Source: Streptomyces rubrogriseus (GTDB taxonomy: Bacteria; Actinomycetota; Actinomycetes; Streptomycetales; Streptomycetaceae). Taken from it: 64,000 nt of DNA. Each line of letters starts with the position of its first letter. Position 1 is the stretch's first letter. Positions 26,110 through 36,676 of this stretch are shown piece after piece. The stretch covers positions 3,596,001-3,660,000 of the forward strand of contig NZ_CP116256.1 in NCBI RefSeq assembly GCF_027947575.1, read 5' to 3'. A program made the translations under genes and the position numbers. A model generated the notes under the pieces. It searched no databases. It saw only the letters and a list, made by a program, of their open reading frames with translations, and was not told the origin of the DNA.

Positions 26110-26122
26110 TTACGCTGCGTAA
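26110..26122. promoter_or_regulatory. Palindrome upstream of tgmA, over the stop of the DUF1232-like gene
   Basis: TTACGCTGCGTAA is a perfect 13-bp palindrome (central T). It coincides with the last codons and TAA stop of the upstream gene. It is nested between GGTGATT (26096-26102) and AATCACC (26121-26127). It could be an operator for tgmA or part of an RNA hairpin. Confidence 0.4.
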
Positions 26123-26430
26123 TCACCGGGCGGGCCGGTGGTCCGCCGCCGTTCCGCCGGGCCGTGCCGGCCCCCGGTCGCGCCGCGCGCGGACCGCAGG
26201 GCGAGGAGCAGTACGCCGATGTCGTCGAGGTAGACCGGATCGGGCAACAGGTCGGCCGGGAGGACCAAGTAGAGGACCGCCCCCCAGAACACCCAGCGGG
26301 GACCCGTCGGAAGCCCGGCCCGCCTGAGGTCCCGTCGGGTGCGGACCAGGCGCACCAGGACGGCGACCGCCGCCGCGAGGACGAGCGCCGCGAGCAGCAC
26401 CGCCACGACGATCACTGTGGTCGTATCCAC
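26110..26430 (-). CDS. DUF1232/YkvA-like small membrane protein
   Basis: This 106-aa protein has an N-terminal membrane helix (about 5-27), basic RTRRDLRRAG and then the YkvA-type segment WVFWGAVLYLVLPADLLPDPVYLDDIGVLLLALR (in parts: LYLVLPADLLPDPV, LDDIGVLLLAL). DUF1232 proteins are small membrane proteins of unknown function. The GTG start at 26430 follows GGAGGGGGCC. It is 119 nt upstream of tgmA on the same strand; a functional link is possible but not shown. Confidence 0.75.
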   Translation of the reverse strand: MDTTTVIVVAVLLAALVLAAAVAVLVRLVRTRRDLRRAGLPTGPRWVFWGAVLYLVLPADLLPDPVYLDDIGVLLLALRSARGATGGRHGPAERRRTTGPPGDYAA

Positions 26431-26634
26431 GGCCCCCTCCTTCGGCGCGCGGCACGCGCCTCCCTACCCGGATGCCCGCCGGAGGCGTTGGCAAGACCGG
26501 GGGACGGGTTCTCTCATCCCTGTGGCCCACCCGGAGTGGCACGGCGCGGTGGACGTGCCTAGTAATGGCAGCACACAGCGCGGGTCGCATGTCGGGGACG
26601 CAGGGCGGCCGCACCCCCACCACACGGAGAGATC

Positions 26635-28104
26635 ATGACCACCGGCTCTTCATCATCCCGCTCGCCCGAGTACGCCATATCCGCCCTGGACCTGCCCACC
26701 GGGGAGACGACCACGACCACCGGCACGGCGCGACCGCCGGGCGCGGAACCCGAGGCACGGGCCTCTTCCGCCCGGCCCTCGCCCGAGCAGGAGAGCGACA
26801 TCTGGGACGTCGACTTCGACGATGCCGACCTGCCGGAACCGGAGCCCGACCCCGACCTCCCCGCCTCCGGCCTCCCCGCTCCCGACGGCCCCGGCCCCCG
26901 CACACCCGATGCCGCCGCCGGCCCGGCCCCTGCCGCCGGCGCGAACCCGGACGCCGACGCCGACGCCGATCACGGGTACGGCGATCCGGTCGGCGACCTC
27001 GTGCGCGCCGCCGTGGCCGACCGGCCGCTGGACGAGGTCGTCGACCTGATCACGACGCTGGAGCGGTCACCCCAGTACGCACAGGCCACGGTCGACGCGC
27101 TCCGCGCGGTCGGCGTGAACCGGTCCGTCGAGGACGTCACCCGGCTGGTCGGTCTGCTGACCCGGCCGCCGCGCCAGTCCGACAGCGCGGACGAGGCGAT
27201 CCGGGCCGCCGCGGAGTGCCGCTCCGTGGAGGACGTGACCCGGCTGATGGCGCTGCTGCACCGCACGCCCCTGGAACCGCACTGCGGTCAGGCGGCCGTG
27301 CGCGCCGCCGCCACCGGCCGGCCCGTGGAGGAACTGGTCGAACTGATCGGCCGGCTCGCCGAGAGCGGCCACATGCGCCCGGAGCGTCCCGACGCCCGGC
27401 GGCTGCGGGCGGACCGGGAGGCTGCCGACGAGGAGGACGGAGACGGGCTCGTGCCCCGGTCGGCGGGGCTCGACGGCACCTCCGCCGGAGCGGACCGCCG
27501 CGGCCGTGAACGCCGCAGGCCGCCACGCCCGTTCCGCCGGGGACGTGACCGTGGCGAGACCCGCGCCGCGCGCGAGCGCGACCGGGCCCGTACCGCGCGC
27601 GACCGCGACCGGGCCCGGGCGGTGCGCGAGCGCGACAAGGCCAGGGCGGTGCGTGACCGCGCGGCACGGCGGGCCGCCCGCGGTCCGGCCTGGCCGGCCT
27701 GGCTCACCGTCGCGGTCCTGGCCGGGTGCGGCGTCGCCTACTTCCCACTGCACCGCGGTGACGCCTCCGCACCGGCCTACGGGGTGGCGCTCGGCCTGTC
27801 GGCGCTGTGCCTGGTGCTCGCCCTGCTGCTGACCGTGCGCCCGGCCGTGCCGGTACTCGCCGCCGCGGTGGTGGGACCGGCGGCGCTGGCCGCGGCCAAG
27901 CTCTACGGCAGCGCCACCCCCTCGGCGCGGGTGGCCCCGGTCACGGACCTCACGCTGGCACCGGTCTGGGTCGCGGTCGCCGTGGCCGTGGCGGCCTCGC
28001 TCGTCGCGCTCACGGCGCTGTGCGTGCGGGTGGCCTCGCAGGACTCCGCCCGACGCCGGCCGGCCCGTCCGGTGGCCGTGTCCAGCCGCACCGCCGCGGA
28101 CTGA
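26635..28104 (+). CDS. Membrane protein with four helical repeats and an Arg-rich segment
   Basis: I do not recognise the family. The 489-aa protein has a disordered acidic N-terminus (1-115). Four degenerate repeats of about 34 residues follow (about 118-245), each with a VRAA..RsVEdVtrLi.LL pattern, for example RSVEDVTRLVGLLTRPP and RSVEDVTRLMALLHRTP. Next comes an Arg/Asp-rich heptad-like stretch (303-350, RERDRARTARDRDRARAV). Four membrane helices end it (about 354-371, 382-400, 405-420, 442-465). GGAGAGATC precedes the ATG. The layout suggests a membrane-tethered cytoplasmic repeat domain that binds a partner. It is monocistronic. Confidence 0.75.
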   Translation: MTTGSSSSRSPEYAISALDLPTGETTTTTGTARPPGAEPEARASSARPSPEQESDIWDVDFDDADLPEPEPDPDLPASGLPAPDGPGPRTPDAAAGPAPAAGANPDADADADHGYGDPVGDLVRAAVADRPLDEVVDLITTLERSPQYAQATVDALRAVGVNRSVEDVTRLVGLLTRPPRQSDSADEAIRAAAECRSVEDVTRLMALLHRTPLEPHCGQAAVRAAATGRPVEELVELIGRLAESGHMRPERPDARRLRADREAADEEDGDGLVPRSAGLDGTSAGADRRGRERRRPPRPFRRGRDRGETRAARERDRARTARDRDRARAVRERDKARAVRDRAARRAARGPAWPAWLTVAVLAGCGVAYFPLHRGDASAPAYGVALGLSALCLVLALLLTVRPAVPVLAAAVVGPAALAAAKLYGSATPSARVAPVTDLTLAPVWVAVAVAVAASLVALTALCVRVASQDSARRRPARPVAVSSRTAAD

Positions 28105-28127
28105 CCGCCGCCGGGCCCCCGCACCGC

Positions 28128-28163
28128 GTGGTCCGCGCCGGACGGTGAACCGGCGCGGACCAC
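28128..28163. terminator. Bidirectional hairpin between convergent genes
   Basis: GTGGTCCGCGCCGG (28128-28141) pairs perfectly with CCGGCGCGGACCAC (28150-28163), a 14-bp stem and 8-nt loop. It stands between the stops of the repeat membrane protein and the aldehyde oxidoreductase large subunit. Confidence 0.85.
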
Positions 28164-28176
28164 CACCTGTCCGTCG

Positions 28177-30306
28177 TCAGACGCCCAGCATGCCCGAGGG
28201 GTGCTCGTGCGCGAGCAACTCGGTGAGCACCCGGTCCGGAGTGAGCGGCAGCTCCCGGAAGCGGATGCCGGTGGCGTGGTGGACGGCGTTGCCGACGGCC
28301 GCCGCCGAGCCCACGATTCCGATCTCGCCGATCCCCTTGCTGCCCATCGGGTTGAGGTGGTCGTCCGCCTCCTCGACCCAGTGCGCCTCCAGGTCGGTGA
28401 CGTCGGCGTGCGCGGGCACGTGGTACGCCGCCAGGTCACGCTGCACGAAGTCGCCGAACACCGGATCCATCGTGCTGTCCTCGGTCAGCGCCATACCGAG
28501 CCCCATCGTCATGCCCCCGATGAACTGGGAACGGGCCGTGCGCGCGTTGAGGATGCGACCCGCGGCGAAGACACCCAGCAGCCGCGTCACCCGGACCTCA
28601 CCGGAGACGGTGTCCACGCCCACCTCGGCGAAATGGGCGCCGAACGCGTGCCGGGCGAAGGGGCTTTCGGCGTCCGCCGTCCCGGAGGTGTCGGCCTCGG
28701 CCGCGATCCCCTCGTCCGGCAGCCGCCCCGAGTGCTCCGCCAGCCGGCCGTTCAGCCGCACGCACGCCTCGTGGACGGCCGACCCCCAGGACGCGGTGCC
28801 CGAGGAACCACCGGCCATCGGGGCGAACCCGATGCCGCTGTCGGCGACGTCGAGCCGCACCCGGTCCAGCGGGGTGCCGAGGGCGTCGGCCGCGATCTGC
28901 GCGAGCACCGTCCGGGCACCCGTGCCGATGTCGGTGGCGTTGACCCGCACCAGGAAACCGCCGTCGGGCAGGGCACGCGCCGAGGCGACGCACGGGGAGA
29001 CCAGCACCGGATAGGTGGCCGAGGCCACGCCGCTGCCGATCAGCAGGGGCCCCTCCTCGCGGGACCGGGGCCGGGGGTCGCGGCCCTCCCAGCCGAAGCG
29101 CCGGGCGCCCTCGCGCAGACACTCCACCAGATGCCTGCTGCTGAAGGGCTTTCCGCTGTCCGGCTCGCTCTCCGGTTCGTTGCGGATCCTCAGCTCCACC
29201 GGGTCGACGCCCAGCTCGGCGGCCAGCTCGTCCATGGCGGACTCGAGGGCGTACATGCCGGGGCACTCGCCGGGGGCGCGCATCCAGGACGGCGTGGGAA
29301 CGTCCAGCGCCGCCACGCGGTGGGCGGTGCGCAGGGCCGGTGTGCCGTACATGACGCGGGCCGGGACCGCGGCCTGCTCCACGAACTCCTTCACCCGGGA
29401 GGTGTGCGTCGTCACCTCGTGCACCAGCGACGTGAGCCGGCCGCCGGCGTCCGCGCCCAGACGCAGCCGGTGCAGGGTCGGCGCGCGGTGTCCGACGACG
29501 GCGGGCAGGTAGCGGCGCGGCAGCGCGACCGTGACCGGCCGTCCGGTCTCCCGCGCCGCCATCGCCGCCAGCACCACCTCGGGCCGCGGCGTGCCCTTCG
29601 AGCCGAAACCGCCGCCCACGTGCTCCGCGCGCACCGTGATCCGGTCCTCGGGCAGGGCGAAGAGGCGGGCCAGCTCTCCCCGCACCGCCGAGGTGCCCTG
29701 GCTGGAGGAGTGCACGGTCAGCCGCTCGCCGTCCCAGTGCGCCGTACTGGTGTGCGGCTCCATGGGGTGGTTGTGCAGCGGCGGCACCGTGTACGCGACG
29801 TCCACCCGGGTCGCCGAGGCGGCGAAGGCACCGTCCGGGTCGCCGTGCTCGGTGACGGCCGGGAAGCCGCCGTTGGCGGAATCCGGGACGTAGGCCCCGG
29901 AGTGCGAGGCGGTGAGCGTCACGTCGTGGGGCTCGGTCTCGTAGGTGATCCGCACCGCCGCGGCACCGGCCCGGGCCGCCTCCAGCGACTCGGCCACCAC
30001 CAGGCCCACGAACCAGCCCCGGTGCGGGACGTGCGGGCCCTGCAGCACGGCCAGCGTCGGGTCGTCCGGGGCGCCGAGCCGGGGCGCGTTCTCGTGCGTG
30101 AGCACCGCGAGCACGCCGGGCAGCGCGAGCGCGGCCGCGGTGTCGACGCCGGTCACCCGGCCCCGTACGACCGTCGCGGGTATCGGCCAGGCCTGGGCGC
30201 GGCCCGGCGCCGGGTACTCGGCGGCGTACCGGGCGGTGCCGGTGACCTTCTCCCGCCCCTCCCGGCGCTCGACCGGAGCGCCCAGGACGGCATCGGTGGC
30301 GGTCAT
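28177..30306 (-). CDS. paoC: Molybdopterin-binding large subunit of a PaoC/YagR-type aldehyde oxidoreductase
   Basis: This 709-aa protein is the catalytic subunit of a xanthine-dehydrogenase-family enzyme. Moco-binding blocks are GGGFGSKGTPRPE, WMRAPGECPGMYALE and GGSSGTASWGSAV. The catalytic glutamate is Glu661 in MGSKGIGEIG. The three-gene set (iron-sulfur, FAD with extra cluster, Moco) matches E. coli PaoABC, which oxidises aromatic aldehydes. The substrate here is inferred only from this likeness. It is the last gene of the operon, 28 nt after the FAD subunit. No XdhC/PaoD-type maturation factor is next to it. Confidence 0.88.
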   Translation of the reverse strand: MTATDAVLGAPVERREGREKVTGTARYAAEYPAPGRAQAWPIPATVVRGRVTGVDTAAALALPGVLAVLTHENAPRLGAPDDPTLAVLQGPHVPHRGWFVGLVVAESLEAARAGAAAVRITYETEPHDVTLTASHSGAYVPDSANGGFPAVTEHGDPDGAFAASATRVDVAYTVPPLHNHPMEPHTSTAHWDGERLTVHSSSQGTSAVRGELARLFALPEDRITVRAEHVGGGFGSKGTPRPEVVLAAMAARETGRPVTVALPRRYLPAVVGHRAPTLHRLRLGADAGGRLTSLVHEVTTHTSRVKEFVEQAAVPARVMYGTPALRTAHRVAALDVPTPSWMRAPGECPGMYALESAMDELAAELGVDPVELRIRNEPESEPDSGKPFSSRHLVECLREGARRFGWEGRDPRPRSREEGPLLIGSGVASATYPVLVSPCVASARALPDGGFLVRVNATDIGTGARTVLAQIAADALGTPLDRVRLDVADSGIGFAPMAGGSSGTASWGSAVHEACVRLNGRLAEHSGRLPDEGIAAEADTSGTADAESPFARHAFGAHFAEVGVDTVSGEVRVTRLLGVFAAGRILNARTARSQFIGGMTMGLGMALTEDSTMDPVFGDFVQRDLAAYHVPAHADVTDLEAHWVEEADDHLNPMGSKGIGEIGIVGSAAAVGNAVHHATGIRFRELPLTPDRVLTELLAHEHPSGMLGV

Positions 30307-30334
30307 GGAGTCCTCCTCGTGGACGCCTCGGTCG

Positions 30335-31327
30335 TCAGGTAGTGGCGGGCGGGGCGAGCCGGCCCAGTACGTCCAGTGCCAGCCGCCGGGCCAGCGGCAC
30401 CTTGTAGGCGTTGTCCCGCAGCGGTTCCGCCGCGGCCAGCTCCAGGTCGAGCGCGTGCTCGAACGCCGCCGTCGTGGGGGCCGCGCCCAGCAGCGCGTCC
30501 TCGGCCCGCCGGGCCCGCCAGGGCCGGTGCGCCAGCGCCCCGAACGCGATCCCGGCCCGCTCCACCACCCCGTCCGCGAGGTGCAGCACGACGGCGACGG
30601 AGGCCAGCGCGAAGGCGTACGACGCCCGGTCGCGTGCCTTGCGGTACGCCGAGGGCAGCCCGGCGGTGCCCGCGGGCAGGACCACGCCGGTGATCAGCTC
30701 GCCGGGGTGGATCTCCGTGTCCCGCTCCGGATGCAGCCCGGGGAGCCGGTGGAAGTCGGCGGCGGGCACGCTGCGGGCCCCCTCCGGGCCGTGCAGCTCC
30801 ACGCGCGCGTCGAGGGCGGCCAGCGCCACCGCCATGTCCGAGGGGTGGGTGGCGATGCACTGGTCGGAGTGGCCGAGGACCGCGTGGTCCCGGTGCACGC
30901 CCTCCAGCGCGCCGCAGCCGGTGCCGGGCTCCCGCTTGTTGCAGGGTTTCGACACGTCCTGGAAGTAGGGGCAGCGGGTGCGCTGCAGCAGGTTGCCGCC
31001 GGTGGTGGCGGCGTTGCGCAACTGCCCGGAGGCGCCGGCCAGCAGCGCCTGGGACAGCGCGGGGTAACGGTCGCGGACGGCGGGGTGGGCCGCGAGGTCG
31101 CTGTTGCGGACCATCGCCCCGGCCCGCAGCGAGCCGTCGGGCAGCTCCTCCACCGTGTCCAGCGGCAGCCGGGTGACGTCGACGAGCGCGGCGGGCGTCT
31201 CCACTCCGAGCTTCATCAGGTCGACGAGGTTGGTGCCGCCGCCGAGGTAGCGGGCGCCGGGATGGGCCGCGAAGGCCTCGGTGGCCTCCTCGACGCTGCC
31301 CGCGCGAACGTAGGCGAAGGGCTTCAC
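30335..31327 (-). CDS. paoB: FAD-binding subunit with an extra iron-sulfur cluster (PaoB-type)
   Basis: This 330-aa protein has the FAD motif ARYLGGGTNLVDLMK (about 25-39) and AATTGGNLLQRTRC. The segment with Cys119, Cys129, Cys138 and Cys157 (CPYFQDVSKPCNKREPGTGC and GHSDQC) is the [4Fe-4S] insertion seen in PaoB/HcrB-type subunits and absent from ordinary xanthine dehydrogenases. It would shuttle electrons between the [2Fe-2S] subunit, FAD and an acceptor. The GTG start overlaps the upstream stop (GTGA); a longer frame to 31540 overlaps the iron-sulfur gene and is rejected. Confidence 0.88.
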   Translation of the reverse strand: MKPFAYVRAGSVEEATEAFAAHPGARYLGGGTNLVDLMKLGVETPAALVDVTRLPLDTVEELPDGSLRAGAMVRNSDLAAHPAVRDRYPALSQALLAGASGQLRNAATTGGNLLQRTRCPYFQDVSKPCNKREPGTGCGALEGVHRDHAVLGHSDQCIATHPSDMAVALAALDARVELHGPEGARSVPAADFHRLPGLHPERDTEIHPGELITGVVLPAGTAGLPSAYRKARDRASYAFALASVAVVLHLADGVVERAGIAFGALAHRPWRARRAEDALLGAAPTTAAFEHALDLELAAAEPLRDNAYKVPLARRLALDVLGRLAPPATT

Positions 31328-31887
31328 GGGATCACGTCCTCGACGGCGTCGGCGATGCGGGGATAGGCACCGCAGCGGCACAGGTTGCCGCTCAGCCGCT
31401 CCCGGATCTCCTCCCGGTCCAGCGCGACGGGCTCTCCGGAGGGCGCCGCCGGGTCGGTGACGTGCGAGGGGTGCCCGTTCGCGGCCTCGGCGAGCACGCC
31501 GACCGCGGAGCAGATCTGGCCCGGGGTGCAGTAGCCGCACTGGAAGGCGTCGCGGTCCAGGAAGGCGCGCTGGAGCGGGTGCAGCTCCTCGCCGTCCCCG
31601 GCGAGACCCTCGACGGTGGTGATCTCACAGCCGTCCAGGGCGACCGCGAACAGCAGGCAGCTGTTGACGCGCCGCCCGTCGACCAGGACGGTGCAGGCGC
31701 CGCACTGGCCGTGGTCGCAGCCCTTCTTGGCGCCCGCCAGTTCGAGGTCCTCCCGCAGGAGGTCCAGCAGGACGCGGCGGTGATCGACGGTGAGGGTGTG
31801 CGGTTTGCCGTTGACCCGGAGCGTGGTCTGGGAACGGGAGGACTCCGGTGGGCGGGAAGCGGGGGCGCTGTCGTGCTGGCTGTCCAT
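31324..31887 (-). CDS. paoA: [2Fe-2S] subunit of the aldehyde oxidoreductase (PaoA-type)
   Basis: This 187-aa protein carries the two typical clusters: GCDHGQCGACTVLVDG with a following Cys for the plant-type cluster, and CGYCTPGQ with GNLCRCGAYPRI for the second. The N-terminus before TTLRVNGKPH is short and polar, without a clear Tat motif, so a cytoplasmic enzyme is more likely than the periplasmic form of E. coli. The ATG at 31887 is the only start near the domain; GGAAGG lies about 12 nt upstream. It is the first gene of the paoABC-like set. Confidence 0.87.
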   Translation of the reverse strand: MDSQHDSAPASRPPESSRSQTTLRVNGKPHTLTVDHRRVLLDLLREDLELAGAKKGCDHGQCGACTVLVDGRRVNSCLLFAVALDGCEITTVEGLAGDGEELHPLQRAFLDRDAFQCGYCTPGQICSAVGVLAEAANGHPSHVTDPAAPSGEPVALDREEIRERLSGNLCRCGAYPRIADAVEDVIP

Positions 31888-31971
31888 GGCGTCGGTGACC
31901 TTCCGGGACGGGCCGGTGCTCCTGTGCCGTCCGCGTATCCACCTCCCGCCGGATGACACGTGAGGGTGCCC

Positions 31972-33159
31972 TCACCCGGGCGGCGGCCCGTCGTCGGTCG
32001 TAGGGCTCCCGGGAGGCTCCGCGGTGCCGCGGTCCGCGGGGTCCGGGCGGGGCGTCCGGGTGGAACCCCTGAACCGCTCCAGCGTGCGGGTAAGACCCCG
32101 CAGGGGAGAGGCCGACGGAGTCTGGGACGGCGGTGGTCCGGCCGGCGCCGCCGCGGCGGACTCCCGGTACACGGCGAGGGCCTCGGCCGCGCGTTCCGCC
32201 GCCTCCCGGTACAGGTCACGGGACTGCGTCATGGCCTCGAGCGCCTCGGCGTACATCGCCACCAGCTTGCGCTCCCGCTCCAGCTCCTCCTCCAGCGTCA
32301 GCAGCCGCCAGTCCTCCCGCAGCGAGGCGAGGGCCGCCACCGCGTCGTCGGGCAGCGGCCTGGGCAGCGCGGCGAAGGACGTCACCGCCGCGATCAGCGC
32401 GGTGGGCTCGGAGCCGTCCAGGAACACGGTGCGCACGGAGAAGTCACCGGCGGCGTAGTCGGCCGGGGCCGGTGTACCGGGCAGCACCACGGCGCCGCCG
32501 CGCGGCACCTGGACCCCGAAGTCCTCCAAGGCCCAGTTCACCACCCGCAGCTGCTGCGGCGCGGCGCGGTGCTCGACCACCCGGTGCCGCAGACCGGGTG
32601 GCAGCCGCTGCGCCAGCGGCACTCGGCCGCGGTGATCCGGGGTCATCGCCTCGTGCACCACCACGTGGATGTTCCACGGGCTGCGCCCCGCCTCCTTGAG
32701 CAGCCGGCGCACGGCCTTGTCGTCGTCGGGCAGGGTGTTGATGCCCCGCAGGCGCAGCCCCGTGGCGGCGTCCCGGTCCCAGGTGACGTCCGGGTCGTCC
32801 GGCCAGAACACGCCGGCGGGGGAGGGCCAGGCGAGGTCCCAGGCCTCCTCGGCCTCCGCGAGCAGCGTCCACTCCTGCCCGCCCGCCGACGCGGGCTCCA
32901 GGATCAGTCTGGCCCGTACGGTCACGGCCCCGGCGGCCTTCCAGCGCGCCTCGAGAACGCGGGGGCCGGGGGCCCCGGCGGCCGAGGGCTCCGCCGCCGG
33001 CTCGTCGGGCGGTTCCAGGAAGTCGTCGACGACGTGGTCGTCCTTGAGCCGCTGCAGCCGCTGCCGGACGGTGTCCTCGGCGGCGGAGCCGACATGGCGG
33101 CCGCGAGCGGCCCACAGCGTGGGCGGATGCGTGGGGCGGGCGGTGGAAGAGGTCGGCAT
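31972..33159 (-). CDS. Hypothetical 395-aa protein with C-terminal coiled coil
   Basis: I do not recognise this family. The soluble protein has a charged N-terminal third. The middle contains HVVVHEAMTPDHRGRVPLAQ and RVVNWALEDFGVQVPRGGAVV. A helical, probably coiled-coil part (about 280-345) has EEELERERKLVAMYAEALEA, and a disordered Pro-rich tail ends it. A promoter TTGACC-N18-TACGTC (minus strand, 33214-33185) would start RNA near 33178, which supports the ATG at 33159 over a GTG at 33183. It lies 84 nt upstream of paoA on the same strand; co-transcription is possible. Confidence 0.65.
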   Translation of the reverse strand: MPTSSTARPTHPPTLWAARGRHVGSAAEDTVRQRLQRLKDDHVVDDFLEPPDEPAAEPSAAGAPGPRVLEARWKAAGAVTVRARLILEPASAGGQEWTLLAEAEEAWDLAWPSPAGVFWPDDPDVTWDRDAATGLRLRGINTLPDDDKAVRRLLKEAGRSPWNIHVVVHEAMTPDHRGRVPLAQRLPPGLRHRVVEHRAAPQQLRVVNWALEDFGVQVPRGGAVVLPGTPAPADYAAGDFSVRTVFLDGSEPTALIAAVTSFAALPRPLPDDAVAALASLREDWRLLTLEEELERERKLVAMYAEALEAMTQSRDLYREAAERAAEALAVYRESAAAAPAGPPPSQTPSASPLRGLTRTLERFRGSTRTPRPDPADRGTAEPPGSPTTDDGPPPG

Positions 33160-33184
33160 GGGTCCATCGGGCAGCAGGGGCACG

Positions 33185-33214
33185 GACGTAGCAAGTATCG
33201 TCGCCGCAGGTCAA
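33185..33214 (-). promoter_or_regulatory. Housekeeping-type promoter of the 395-aa gene
   Basis: On the minus strand TTGACC (33214-33209) and TACGTC (33190-33185) are 18 nt apart. The predicted transcript starts about 19 nt before the ATG at 33159. Confidence 0.5.
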
Positions 33215-33340
33215 CCGAGAGCACCGGGGGTCCGCCGACCGGGCGTGCCGGGGCGGGCGCGCGGTGCGGCCGGGTGCGTCGTGGGCGAGGGTGGGCAGGA
33301 GCAACCCGACCGACCGTACGGCAGGACAAGGAGCGACCTG

Positions 33341-35274
<1,934 letters not shown>

Positions 35275-35463
35275 GCCCCCCGGGTTGCCAGTCTCGGCGT
35301 CCGCACGCTCGTCCGCCGTCCACTGGATCGGGCCGAACAGCGCAGTATGCCCGTCCGCGCGCACGTTCCTCTGGAAAATGCCAAAGCGCTCACCGGATGC
35401 GTGCACTTTCCGTAGTGTCGTCGTCACGTTCGCGGTACTGCCGTGCAGGGGAGGGGATCCGGC

Positions 35464-35868
35464 GTGCCCGGAATCGACGAGAGTCTGCTGGAAGCCATGC
35501 GGCTGCCGGGCGCGCGCGGCGCGTCCCTGGTCGACTGGATCAGCGGGCTCGCCCTCGGCGCCGTCGGCGAGGCGCCGGGCGGCGACTGGGAGGCGACGGC
35601 CGCGGAGACGGCGGAGCTGGGCCGGCACGTCGCGGAGAGCGGCTCCCTCGCGGCGGCCGGTACGGGTGGCACCGTGGAGCCCGGCAAGGAACCCCCGGTG
35701 GAGGACCTGATCGCCACCACCGGCGACGCCTACCACCTGCTCAGGTTCGTCAGCACCCCGTTCGACAGCACCGTCTTCCTCCACCTGTGGCTGGACCGCA
35801 ACGACGGGAACCTCGCCCTGGCCCGCATCCGGCTGGCCGAGATGGCGGACCGGCTGGTGCTCGGATGA
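35464..35868 (+). CDS. Roadblock/LC7-like protein (paralogue of the gene at 37244)
   Basis: This 134-aa protein is a diverged roadblock/LC7 member and clearly a paralogue of the last gene of the cluster. Shared blocks are SLVDWISGLALG, VEDLIATTGDAYHLLRFV and LHLWLDRNDGNLALARIRL. It has an insertion of about 20 residues in the middle. Roadblock proteins are small dimers that regulate Ras-like GTPases or bind other roadblock proteins. GGAGGGG lies about 8 nt before the GTG at 35464. It is the first of four genes and overlaps the next by 4 nt. Confidence 0.72.
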   Translation: MPGIDESLLEAMRLPGARGASLVDWISGLALGAVGEAPGGDWEATAAETAELGRHVAESGSLAAAGTGGTVEPGKEPPVEDLIATTGDAYHLLRFVSTPFDSTVFLHLWLDRNDGNLALARIRLAEMADRLVLG

Positions 35869-36638
35869 CCCGGGTGAAGACCACCTGGACCACGCACGAG
35901 ACGACGTCCGAGGCGCTCGGGGTCCTCGCGGCCGAAGGGGCGACCGGGGCGCTGTCGGGCGAGCGGGGCATCGTCTACCTCTCGGCGGGCCGCGTCGTGC
36001 ACGTGGAATCGGCCTTCACCCCCGACCTCGGCGCGCTGCTCACCCGCAGCGGCGCGGTCCCGTCGGACGGCTGGTGGGACGCGGTCGACCGGGGCGGGGC
36101 CCAGCACCGGGTCGGCCACCGGCTCGTGGACAGCGGCCGGCTCACCGCGGGCGCGCTGGAGGTCTGCCACCTGGGCGCACTGTTCGACGCCGCGTACTTC
36201 GTGCTGGCCCACGACGCGCGCGCACAGCGCTTCAGGCCCGGCGCGGTGCACTGGCTCGGCGCGGTCCGCTCCGTCCCCGTGGACGTCGTCGTCCGCGAGT
36301 CCGGGCGCCGGCGCGCCCTGCTGGACCGGATCTGGCCCGACCCCGCCATCGACACCCTCCCCCTGACCCGGGTGCCGGGCACGGACACCGCCGAGCTGCC
36401 CGTGCGGCGCGGCCGCACCCTGACGCAGGTGGACGGCGTCCGCACCGCCGCTCAGATCGCGTCGGCGCTCGCCTGCCGCACCTACCACACCCTGGTCGAA
36501 CTGCGCCGCCTCGCCGCCGACGGACTCGTCCGTGCCGCGCCGCCCGTCGTCCCCGGCCCGGAACCTCGCGCGGTCGTGTGGGACGACCCCGACACGGCGC
36601 TGCTGCGACGGCTCCGAGACGCCTTGGAGGCCCTGTGA
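35865..36638 (+). CDS. DUF4388 (PATAN)-like protein with C-terminal winged-helix-like domain
   Basis: This 257-aa protein has an N-terminal DUF4388-type region (about 12-110), with the pattern EALGVLAAEGATGALSGERG then IVYLSAGRVVHVES. The C-terminal region (about 175-235, RTAAQIASALACRTYHTLVEL) looks like a winged helix. In Deltaproteobacteria and cyanobacteria such domains (PATAN) occur in signalling with small GTPases and response regulators. ATGA overlap couples it to the roadblock gene upstream; 38 nt separate it from the next roadblock gene. It may act as the effector or DNA-binding output of the cluster. Confidence 0.65.
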   Translation: MTRVKTTWTTHETTSEALGVLAAEGATGALSGERGIVYLSAGRVVHVESAFTPDLGALLTRSGAVPSDGWWDAVDRGGAQHRVGHRLVDSGRLTAGALEVCHLGALFDAAYFVLAHDARAQRFRPGAVHWLGAVRSVPVDVVVRESGRRRALLDRIWPDPAIDTLPLTRVPGTDTAELPVRRGRTLTQVDGVRTAAQIASALACRTYHTLVELRRLAADGLVRAAPPVVPGPEPRAVVWDDPDTALLRRLRDALEAL

Positions 36639-36676
36639 TCCGCGCGCGCCGCCGTCGCGACGAAAGGAGACTGCTC

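Noticed and set aside
33160..33183. GTG start eight codons upstream for the 395-aa protein
   Set aside because: It would lie upstream of the transcript start predicted from TTGACC-N18-TACGTC and has no ribosome site.
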